Of a stretch of DNA of 64,000 bases, positions 24,301 through 32,976 are shown in pieces. Every line of letters starts with the position of its first letter. The stretch's first letter is position 1. The notes below the pieces were generated by a model. It saw nothing but the letters and a program-made list of their open reading frames with translations. It made no database searches and had not been told where the DNA came from. Source of the DNA: Ophiostoma sp. CBS 140.51 (Eukaryota; Ascomycota; Sordariomycetes; Ophiostomatales; Ophiostomataceae); assembly GCA_029298735.1 (NCBI GenBank), contig JANSLP010000132.1, forward strand, positions 1 to 64,000, written 5' to 3'. Both the position numbers and the translations under genes were made by a program.

Positions 24301-24837
24301 ACTGTACTTTCTTCTTTCACCCATTCCCTTTACCTCGTTTTGTCTCCTTGTCTATCCCTTCTTCGGCTGCCTGCATTGCCCTGTCCACAAGGCTGAACCT
24401 AAACATAGGCAACAGAAGCACAATGACGATGCTTCGCATGCACTGGGACGTCGACAAAAGAGAGAAGTCGGTCTAGGAGGAAGCTTTTGAAACAACTTCA
24501 CCGCCAAAATGAACCATATGTCGTGAAATCTAGCAGAGAGCTTGATGGAGGTCCCCATTTAAAATGCGTCAAATGCGCCCCCAAAAAAATTGGGAAGCTG
24601 CCCCAAGCTCCCCTTTCCATTTTTCTTTTTTTCTCCAGCGAGAGGACGTCATGCAGAAGGAGATGAAAGGGGAAAGGAAAAGCTTTGGGATTCTTTTGAG
24701 TGAGGGGGTGTGAATAATTGAATAATACCCGGTTAAATTCCACGGCTCTGATTGGCTGATGGTCTCCCACGATCGTCCTGCAAAATGCACCCAGACGCCC
24801 AAACAAAGGAAAAAAGTCCCAAACTCCCAGAGCTGAG

Positions 24838-24874
24838 CTGAGGAAGCTGAGGAAGCTGAGGAAGCTGAAGAAGC
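24838..24874 (+). repeat. 9-bp minisatellite (GAGGAAGCT unit)
   Basis: About four tandem copies of a GCTGAGGAA-type unit, the last with one substitution, in non-coding DNA 0.6 kb beyond the 3' end of the EF-hand gene. On the minus strand it reads as Ser/Ala repeats in a spurious open frame. Confidence 0.8.
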
Positions 24875-25432
24875 TCTCTTTTTTGGTGCGCAGTAATTAT
24901 ATCCAATCTTTGTGTCGAACTGAAGGCATTCAATCATAGAGCACTCATTTTCCCAAACGGGGAAGCTTCGACAGAGCTTGGCAACGATCCCTTGTAAGCT
25001 CTCGAGAACTTTGCAAAGGAAGGTGCATCGTGACGACACTTTAACGTACGATTTGAGCTGTTCCTTCTTCAGCAAGCCAGAGCACATTCCTTCAACTTAT
25101 AGGCGGCATCGCTGAGTGCAGATGGAGAACTGTTCGAAAACAAATACTTGCTGACTCACTCACTGATTGTTCAAGAAGCGTCTCACTCAAAACTCGCAAT
25201 ATTTGCATGAAATAAAATCGAATTTTGCCTGTATATATTTCTTTCCGATATGGAAAAACCCCAAAATCAACGAGAAACCAGGAAATAAAATAATAAACGG
25301 ATGCAATTGAATGGCAAAAAATATGCCACCCGAAATTGGGCAACCTTCACCAGAAAAAGGACAAGAAGAGGGTATCTTCGTTCATAAAAGGGTTGTTGAA
25401 GATAAAAGGGCAGGAAAGACGAACGAGGTAGC

Positions 25433-26815
25433 CTAATAGGCCCCCGGCGGCTGGTTCTTGCCGTCATCGACAATCATAACGCGCCGGATCTGCCGCAAGA
25501 ACTCGGACACAAAGTCCTCAAAGTTGATGGTGATAAAACCGTCGCGGTCGTCGTCGTACTTTTTGAACGTGTCGGTCATGCGCTTGAGCGTGATGCACGA
25601 CTGCATGAATAGGTCGAAAGTGATAACACCGCGGTTCTCGCGATCGTAGTTTTTGAAGAGAAACTCAATGAAACCGTCAGACAGGCGGTACTGGAAAGAA
25701 ACCAAGGTGTTCTTGAACTCGTCCATGGAGATGTTGCCGCTGCGGTCGGTGTCGAAGCGGTTGAAGATGGTGCGCCAGCGGTCCAGAAACTGCCACAGCC
25801 CCACAAACTCCTGGAAGTTGAGGTCGCCGCTACGGTCGGCATCAAACATGCGCACCATCATGTTGACGGTGTAAGTGTCAAACTTGGTGCGGTCGCTGTT
25901 GACGAGATTTTCGGCGAGCTGCTTCTCGGTGATGTAACCGACGCCTACTGTTGTTAGCGGTGGGATACCAATACGGCCTGGCCAAGTTGAGGGGGTGGAA
26001 CGTACGGTGAGTATCCAGTCCATCAAAGATGGTCCGGAGCTGGTCCGTGGTCAGCTCCTCGTCGCCCTGGAACATGACGCGCGACGCCGGGCTCTGGGGG
26101 GCAGGTGACATGGTCGTGGGTGGTTGCGGGGAGCGGGGCGGCATCGGAGAGCGGGGTGGTGGTTGCATGTTGGCGCCGGCGCGGGGCCCACTCGGCAAGC
26201 CTACACGACCCGGCCCGCCACCACCACCGCTGTTGTACCCGTCACGCGGCGGGACCCCAGGCGAGTGCGGCCGTGCGTTTTGTTGGTACAGAGGCTCGGG
26301 CTGCCGCCTCGGTGGTGCTTGCTGCTGCTGCGGTTGTGCATATTGGGGTTGCTGGGGTTGGTGGTACTGAGGCTGTTGCTGCTGCGGACGGAAGTTCTGC
26401 TGCTGGGGCGGCGGAGACCGGTAACCACCTGGTGGCTGCTGCTGCTGCTGCTGCGGTGGCGGCTGGCTGGTATTAACCTTGTCACCTCCTTTCTGTAGTC
26501 CGGCGCATGTTAGCAAGCTGTTTGTGTTGGTCAAGGCGCAGTATTTGGCCCGTAGGCGCATCACGGCGCATAACATGAGCGATATGGTATGACGTTGATA
26601 AGAGGAAACTTGCCTTCTCGGGCTCGGCAAACCTATCGGGGAGCCCGTCGTTAGCATGTGGCTACATCAAGAAGAGAGACGCACTTTGCGCCGGCAGAAG
26701 CTATTCCTCTTGTCCAAGGACCGCAAGGCTGCGCATCCACCAAGAGGGATGGATGATGGCGACTAGAAACTTACCACGGAAGCGCGTCCGGGTTGTTGGG
26801 GTTATGATAAGCCAT
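25433..26815 (-). CDS. PEF1: Penta-EF-hand calcium-binding protein (peflin/ALG-2 type)
   Basis: Four minus-strand exons, 26,815-26,775, 26,632-26,614 (19 nt), 26,492-26,006 and 25,947-25,433, give 353 residues. Introns are 141 nt (GTAAGT), 121 nt with a non-canonical GC donor (AAG|GCAAGT), and 58 nt (GTACGT) ending in tandem acceptors CAG and TAG. Residues 1 to about 165 are Pro/Gln/Gly-rich, starting MAYHNPNNPDALPW as in fungal peflins. Residues 170-353 hold five EF-hands. EF2 (DADRSGDLNFQE) and EF3 (DTDRSGNISMDE) have canonical loops, EF1 and EF4 are degenerate, and EF5 (DDDRDGFITI) is the dimerisation hand in this family. Yeast Pef1 works in polar growth and cation homeostasis. Membrane recruitment here is inferred. 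The family is certain; the 19-nt exon 2 rests on conservation of WFAEPEK. Confidence 0.92.
25945..25950 (-). other. Tandem NAGNAG splice acceptor
   Basis: Intron 3 of the EF-hand gene ends CAGTAG on the minus strand. Use of CAG gives THLGVGY (353 residues) and use of TAG gives THRVGY (352). Both keep the frame and differ by one residue at the entry to EF-hand 1. Confidence 0.6.
26493..26613 (-). other. GC-AG intron in the EF-hand gene
   Basis: The donor reads AAG|GCAAGT, the strong consensus for the minor GC class of U2 introns. The acceptor is CTACAG at 26,493. It joins ...AEPEK to KGGDKV in phase. No GT donor nearby keeps the frame. Confidence 0.75.
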
Positions 26816-26933
26816 TGGAGGCAATCGAAAAGCTCACTCGTCGCTCGTATTGGCGTGAGAGCGAAGGTCGATTGTGCTGAGATGTCGGTTAACCTTATCG
26901 TGTCTTCTTCGAGAGAATAGAAGTGAGAGTCGC

Positions 26934-26943
26934 TTTCGCGAAA
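26934..26943. promoter_or_regulatory. 10-bp palindrome TTTCGCGAAA upstream of the EF-hand gene
   Basis: A perfect palindrome at -119 to -128 from the EF-hand start codon. It contains CGCGAAA, which fits the Swi4/SBF-type CRCGAAA box. The same 10-mer occurs once more in the window, at the same distance from PWP1. Confidence 0.5.
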
Positions 26944-27064
26944 AAAAGTTCAGGCAGCTATGCGTTCGGACAGGTTCGGCCCAAGGAGCGATGCTGAGGG
27001 CCCGAAGAGTAGGAAAGCCCCTGGCGTTCTCTGAAGGGGGTAGTTCGAACGTTTCAGAGCTGTG

Positions 27065-27074
27065 TACGGAGTAC
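27065..27074. repeat. TACGGAGTAC motif
   Basis: One of several intergenic copies of a GTACTCCGTA-type sequence in the window (others at 21,480, 33,785, 47,874 and 56,579). I cannot assign a function. Confidence 0.5.
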
Positions 27075-28904
27075 TGCGCCGCTGGCCTGGCCGAAGATGG
27101 AAAAGGACACTGTAAGACGATTGTAGTATCTTACGTCGAACGCTGAGGCGTCTCGTAGGATGCAAGGTGACACTGGGATGTGGTCGTGGCTTGGATTTGT
27201 GATCGTGAGAGTCGTCTGTAGTTAAGTATGCCGTAAGAATGAGGCGAGGTGGGCAAGTGACGTCTTTTTGTTCAAGAAAAAGGAGATTGGGCAAACGTGT
27301 AGGAGAATAAAGGCGAAGAGCCGCACGCAGCGATATGATAAGAAACGTGCAAGTTCCAAAGTAAGGAGTCAAGAAGGAAAGAGAAAGAAACGTTTGGAGA
27401 TAGACGAGGCAGTTTGGTCCTTCCCCCTTTGATTTCGATCCTTCGTTGCGCGTTCCTGCCTTCTCCTTTTGGGGGAATGGTCGTCCTCTTGCAATGCTCC
27501 TTCCTGCCAGGAAAGCAGTGGAAGCCGGGCCAAATGGAGGGGTGACGTGGGGGAAAAAAGGCAACCACAGCAAGTGACACAGCCAAACAGCAGGAGCGAC
27601 GGAGAGTTATTTGAGCCTCCATAGCGCCTAACACAGTCTCCTTGTTCGGGGCAAGTGGAACTGGGCAGGGCAGGTGCGAGGGGCTTTTCACCAAAGAAGA
27701 AAGGGTTGGGAAGGAGCCTTGGAGTGCAAGTGCCTTGGCGACTCCATCAATACGACGACTGGCGAAATCGAGCGAGACCGAATCAAAGGGCCCCTGCACT
27801 CATACAAGGCTTGGGAATATTTCCTTGCATTGTACGATTGTCTGCACTTTACAGTTTGGTGGCGGCCAGGCTGAGGCCGAACAAGAAGCAATACTAGATG
27901 AAAAGAGGTGCGTGCCGCGTGCTGCAGTGTTCAGCTGACGAGCTTCTGGGTCCAGAGGCTTTCTGGCGTGAGCCTTACCAGTCTGATTGTTTGCCGCCTC
28001 GCGCTCCTGCCTTCGAATGTAAGAATAGAGGCTGCTGGCGCGGCATGCCGTGCATATAATATGTCTTGCTTCCCTGCCCATCGTTCCTGCCCGATTGACT
28101 TGGCTAAGACAGATTGCTGGCAAGAGGCGTCATGCGAGGCCGTCAGTCGCTCTTGCCAAGTTGGGTTCAAGTCATCTGTGCCATTTTGGGCATGCAGTGT
28201 TATTCTCGGCCTCGTGGAGACAAATACCCGCTAATGAGGCGGGCAAGGTATCGTGCGGGTTTCGTGCTGACCGCCAAGCCACGATAACTTTGTTCGTTCT
28301 TCCGTCTTGGCAGCGGGGAGCCCCTCCGGAAGATTGCGCAAGGCAGCCACGGCGTACAGGTTCTGAGGTGGGGGAAGGTCGCACAGCTGCCCCTCTCCCG
28401 GGGTTGGATCGGCGTTCCTGGCCGGGTGCCCTGTAAAATAGCTTCAGGTACATTTTACAGTTGGGTGTTCCTAAAATAAGACCGTTGATGGCTGACCGCT
28501 GGCATTCAACGACCGTCCCATCGCTCTTTCTATATCTGTATCTGACCTTCTTACACAACTCGACCTTTGTATTTTGTCTGATGGTCGCTCTTTCTTATTC
28601 TTCTATTTTCAGCCCTTCACAGTCAGGACAGTGAGAAGAAGTAATGCGCTAAAGAAGAAAGAACGATCCGAACGTAGCCGGGCTGACTTGTAGCATTCAA
28701 ATTGACCCCATTTTACAGTGTGTTATACTTTTGAGTAATATGCGGTGGAAGCTCTGGGGCCATCGAGCAGCAAATGGCGAAATCGCCCCTGAGCGCTAAA
28801 CCTCCATCAAAACCGCATATCGCCATCTTTCTTCACCTTGTTGCGTGCCGTATTTCTCAGCTTTTCATACCTCAAAACTCACTCCCACCTCGCACATCTC
28901 ATTC

Positions 28905-28914
28905 TATATATAAA
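28905..28914 (+). promoter_or_regulatory. GCG1: TATA-like box upstream of GCG1
   Basis: TATATATAAA about 230 bp before the start codon at 29,143, in an otherwise mixed sequence. The spacing allows a roughly 200-nt leader. This is a candidate only. Confidence 0.4.
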
Positions 28915-29142
28915 CCACGAACATATCTCCCGCATTTATTGCTCTATTTGACTCGTTTTTGGTCATAGTTCACAGTTTCAAGCTGTCACTCTTCATACAC
29001 AACAATCCGGTAGATCAGCATCCCCTGGACCAAACCTCGGCTTCGTTTGCATGAACCACGACTGTCTATAAAAAACTTCAAGAAACGGCATATTAGGCTT
29101 CTCGTTTATCCTTCTCCTCCATCTTCTTGCGCCCGATCTACC

Positions 29143-30497
29143 ATGACAGGCAACGAGCCGCCACCACGGTCGAATGGCGTTCCTAAAGGCACAGTCGATA
29201 ATGCCTTGACAGCTGCCGCTGCCGTCGAGGGCGAGTTCTGGATATTTGGTTATGCGTACGTATGGGGTTGTCTTGACCTTGGTTCTCTATGAAAGGCCCT
29301 CTCTTTGCTTTTTCTGTTCCCGCTTTACGAGGGAAATGGCATTACGTATGAGAGTGTCTCTCAACAATTCGCCCACCCTTATCCTATCTCGCTTGTCATG
29401 TTGCAGTCACAGCTGTCACAGTACAAAACAGCATATGCAGGGCCTGGGGAACCTGGCTGGCCACCTCCCTACACCCCCGAGGCCCTCCGACAATCTCCCT
29501 CGCTTCCTTGTGTTCTTTTCCCGTGTCGCCTGACTTCTCTTTCTGCATCAACATTCTTTCACATTCTTTCAGGTTCAGCCTCAAAATTTGTCTGATTCTA
29601 ACAATGTCGTCCACAGGAGCCTCATCTGGAAGCCGCCACCGCATTTTGGTATGCCTTCTCTGGTCTTTACCATGCTTCTAGAAGTTTTTGGAACCCATTC
29701 GCTAATCTCAATCACCTGAACAGACCGCAGAGTTCCAGGATGGGTAACGGGATATGTGCGCCGATTTTGGCAGGTGAGTTACGACAGTCTTGCCTTCCTT
29801 CTTCCATCTCATCGCGACCTTCGTTGGCGAGTCTCTGCTAATGCATTCATAGGCAAGGTAAGCTTTCCAACTCTCTCACCTTCCTCTGAAAGCAGATGGG
29901 GCTCGTTACCACAACATGAACCGGCGTATTGCCGTTGAGAGACAAAAAAAATTAACGCGTTTTTTCTCTCTCTCCCTTCTTCTCCCTCTCCGCAGTGAAG
30001 ACCATCGTGGCACACCCGAGGCACCAGGCCGTGTGGCCACGCTCATTGAGCGGTCCTTTTGGGAGAGTTTGACCGACCATCACGATTCCGCCTCCGACAA
30101 GGTCTGGGGCGTCGCCTACCGGATCGATGCCGCTCACGCCGCCGAGGTCCGCGAATACCTCGACATTCGTGAAATCAACGGCTACACCATCCACTACACG
30201 CCCTTTTACCCGGCCGCCAAGGGCGCTGCCGCCTTCCGCACCATGGCCTACATTGGCACGCCCGAGAACCCGCAGTTCACCGGCCCGCAAGACGTCCAGA
30301 AACTCGCAGAGCATATTTTTCGGTCCACGGGGCCGAGCGGGCCGAACCGCGACTACTTGTGGGGACTGGAGACGGCCCTTAACGAGCTAAGCCCCGAGAG
30401 CGGTGACGAGCACGTGTCGGATCTTTCGACACGTGTGCGTGCCCTGGCCGAGGCCGAAGCCAACGCTGAGACGGCTGCAGCACCTTCGACGCAATAG
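29143..30497 (+). CDS. GCG1: Glutathione-specific gamma-glutamylcyclotransferase (ChaC family)
   Basis: Five exons, 29,143-29,255, 29,617-29,648, 29,724-29,773, 29,853-29,857 and 29,996-30,497, give 233 residues (yeast Gcg1 has 232). The enzyme cleaves glutathione to 5-oxoproline and Cys-Gly in the cytosol. Family blocks are FGYASLIWKPPP (34-45, substrate loop), DRRVPGWVTGYVRRFWQ (49-65), ASEDHRGTPEAPGRV (66-80), VWGVAYR and YLDIREINGY, which carries an acidic residue typical of the active site. Introns are 361, 75, 79 and 138 nt, with donors GTACGT, GTATGC, GTGAGT and GTAAGC. Exon 4 is only five bases (GCAAG). It is required because the ASEDHRG junction cannot otherwise be encoded. The C-terminal 25 residues are Ala/Glu-rich. 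The first intron is unusually long for this window. The family is certain; the microexon is a strong inference. Confidence 0.93.
29853..29857 (+). other. GCG1: 5-nt microexon of GCG1
   Basis: Sequence GCAAG, preceded by TTCATAG and followed by GTAAGC, so both splice sites are consensus. It supplies Ala66 and the first two bases of Ser67. Joining exon 3 directly to exon 5 would give CAG TGA, an immediate stop. Confidence 0.85.
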
Positions 30498-31874
30498 CAA
30501 GCCGCGAAGCCGCAAACGCGTAACAACGATGACGATAATGACGACGAGTGGAAGGCTGAGAAGAGAAGAAGAAAACTTGAGTCGGCAGGGTCCCCCACCA
30601 AAGGGTCTGCCGGTCCAGCGCGGTATGGTTCTGCCGAAAGAAGAACAAACAAGACAAAACACAAACAACATCATGCGTGCGCCTCCTCCTGTTTATTTTC
30701 CAGTCAGCAGTCTGCCAAGACATCATCAGATCTTCCAGATCTTCAGATCCATACAGATCATACAGAGCGATTCGAGCAGTGTAGTTGAGAGCAATTAGAG
30801 ACCGAGAAATCTCTTGAAAGATGCACAGAACAACATATGAACAGGGCCAAGCAGTTTCTTTTATATTTCACACGCCTTATGTTTTTGGTTTCCATTTTCC
30901 AACCTTCCTGATATACTACTAACATCCCCCTCCCCCTTCCCAGTCGATTCAAAGTCCGTCTACTTCAAACCAGAGCTCATATCACAGCTCATCCTGCACC
31001 ATATCACCGTTGCATATGGAGATTTATATCAACGATATATATGTTCACATCATGACTGTCTGTTCCCATTCCATCACCACCAGTGTCCCAGCCCCCTTTT
31101 ACCCCATCAGTTCCCGTAGACGTCAGTCATATCTTCATCCTTCTCTTTCCTTTTATGCACCAGGTTTGTTTTGTTCCTCCCAAACCCTCCCAAGAATGCT
31201 CGGTGGTCATATCTTTTTACACCCTCTTTTCTTTTTCTTCTCTGGCACAAATCGAAACAAAAATGCAGCGGTCTCAAAAATCACCGAACGAAAAAGAAGG
31301 ACAAAGAGTCTCATATAATCAAACAACAGAAGAGAAGCATAAACAACATCGGAAATAGAAACAAAGAAGAGAAGCAGCACACCAAAGAAAAAATCAAGGT
31401 AAAACGACAACTGCACAAGCGGAATCGGAAAATAACAGTCGCTTTGCAATTGCCGGAAGAGGTGTCGAGAAAGTTGTCTAAAGAGTCGAGATAGCCCCAT
31501 CAGAGAAAGGAAAGATGAGGTTCCAAAAAGAATGCTTCTTAACATGAAATAATAGGGTATCATGCAAAAATCGACCGAAGCGAGCAACGGCCATCCGTGG
31601 TGATCGTACAACCGCCGTCTAGAAGTTGGTTTTTGTTGAAGACGAAATATTTTCAGGAAGTGCAGCAAAGTCAGAAAAGTCGAAGTGAGTCCTGCTTTTC
31701 CCCCTTTCGTTACAGCCGGAATATACAACGTGATCTTGGTCTTGTTTCCCCCCTTTTCAAGTATCTGGCGAGTCTCGATAGGCGTTGTTTTTGTTGTTTC
31801 TCCTCGAGTTCGTGGGGAAAGGGATCGAAGTCGATCTCTCATTGCACCTCTCCGTAGGCCTGGAAAGCTTGATG
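30498..31874. other. Convergent 3' region, GCG1 / RRM gene
   Basis: 1.4 kb with AT-rich UTR-like sequence. It holds an orphan strong plus-strand acceptor: TACTAAC at 30,917-30,923, a pyrimidine tract and CAG at 30,941-30,943. I find no coding exon on either side. It could be a 3' UTR intron of GCG1 or chance. Confidence 0.45.
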
Positions 31875-32976
31875 CTAGTATCCTTGGCCACCTTGAGGCG
31901 GTTGTTGCGGAGGCTGCTGGGGTGCTTGCTGACCCGGCGGGACCTGCTGTTGCATGTCAGGGTACCCGTACATGGGTTGACCCCAGCCTATAGAGCATCG
32001 TCAGTAAAACTTTTTCACGACGGTAAGGCTCTTCTGTCTTCGCTTATTTCTACTTGTTGTCACGGTTTTCGTTCCATGAGAAAAAAAGCCTTTTGGGGAG
32101 TGATGGCTCTTACCTGGAGCAGGCTGTCCGCCGTACTGATGACCCTGCGGAGGGTAGCCGCCACGACCGTATGACTGGCCGTACATGGGCTGGCCCGGCA
32201 TGGCATAGCCCTGGGGAGGGACGCCGTATGGCACCTGGTGCATCTGTTGTGCTCCGCCATAGCCTCCTCTCGGACCATAGCCACCGGGGCCACCGCGCCC
32301 GGAGAAACCACCTCTCGGGCCAGTGTCTGATGCGCGGTCAACACGGATAGTCCGTCCGTCAAACCTAGAGGGGTAAAGTTAAGGTCAGAAGCGGTTCCAA
32401 GTGGCACCTGACAAGGGCGAGCGCAAAAACAAAGGCAGTCGATCGTGTTTCTCTCACTCAATGTTGTTCATCGCCGTAATTGCCTTCTGAGCATCGGCAT
32501 CATTGGTGTATCGAACGAAGCCGAAGCCTCTACTGCGGCCAGTGTCTCGATCCTTGACAACCACCTGAAGTTTTCAAAAATGACAGGAAAAGATGACAAA
32601 CAGGGTTAGAAAACCATAGACACATAAGTTGTTGCGCTCTCTTTCTCTTCGCATCTCCCGTTCCTTCTTCTCGTTGCGGTCAAAGCCGCCTGCTCTTGTA
32701 GCCATGCTTCAGACATTCTCCGACGGAACGGAATAACATGACTTGACCTAAGAGGTCTGTGGATGGAAAGGAGAGTTCGGCGAGATGGACGTTGGGAGGC
32801 GATAGTTTACTTACCGCTTCTTCGACAGCGCCATACTCCTCAAACTTTTGCCGGAGGGTAGTCTCCTCTGTGTGCCAGGCCAAGCCACTGGAATCACGAC
32901 TGTCAGCATGCGAGGCCAAATGACGGTGCGCATGTCATAGCTTCATGAGGGCATACCCGATAAACAATTTCGCCAT
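31875..32976 (-). CDS. Glycine-rich RNA-binding protein with one RRM
   Basis: Five minus-strand exons, 32,976-32,957, 32,887-32,815, 32,564-32,458, 32,364-32,114 and 31,987-31,875, give 187 residues. Introns are 69, 250, 93 and 126 nt, with donors GTATGC, GTAAGT, GTGAGA and GTAAGA, and all phases close. The RRM spans residues 3 to about 80, with RNP2 LFIGGL (4-9) and RNP1 RGFGFVRY (43-50). The rest is RGG-like GGFSGRGGPGGYG, then Tyr/Gly/Pro/Gln-rich to the C-terminus (QQPPQQPPQGGQGY). This resembles the small CIRBP/plant-GRP class that binds mRNA under stress. The target RNAs are unknown. Glycine-rich RRM genes are often autoregulated by splicing, and the 250-nt intron 2 would be the place to look. 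The low-complexity tail could phase-separate (inference). Confidence 0.92.

Larger units (their letters stand above)
18257..25432. other. 7.2 kb gene-free region with strand-asymmetric composition
   Basis: I can support no protein gene. From about 18,950 to 22,900 the plus strand is purine-rich (48 of 60 bases are A/G at 20,041-20,100). From about 23,050 to 24,400 it flips to pyrimidine-rich (46 of 60 at 24,181-24,240). That is the pattern expected of two divergent transcribed leaders. The left half would be the leader or promoter of the zinc-finger/RING gene. The right half points towards the 3' end of the EF-hand gene and leads to no recognised coding gene. Local repeats are listed separately. 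Positions 25,090-25,432 are AT-rich 3' flank of the EF-hand gene. Confidence 0.55.
26816..29142. other. 2.3 kb divergent promoter region, EF-hand / GCG1
   Basis: I recognise no gene. It contains the palindrome at 26,934-26,943, a TACGGAGTAC motif at 27,065-27,074, and a TATA-like box near 28,905. Several 100-codon open frames at 27,640-28,240 overlap on both strands, which argues against any one being coding. Confidence 0.5.

Noticed and set aside
24733..24933. Ser/Ala or Leu/Pro repeat peptide
   Set aside because: Translation of the 9-bp minisatellite in non-coding DNA.
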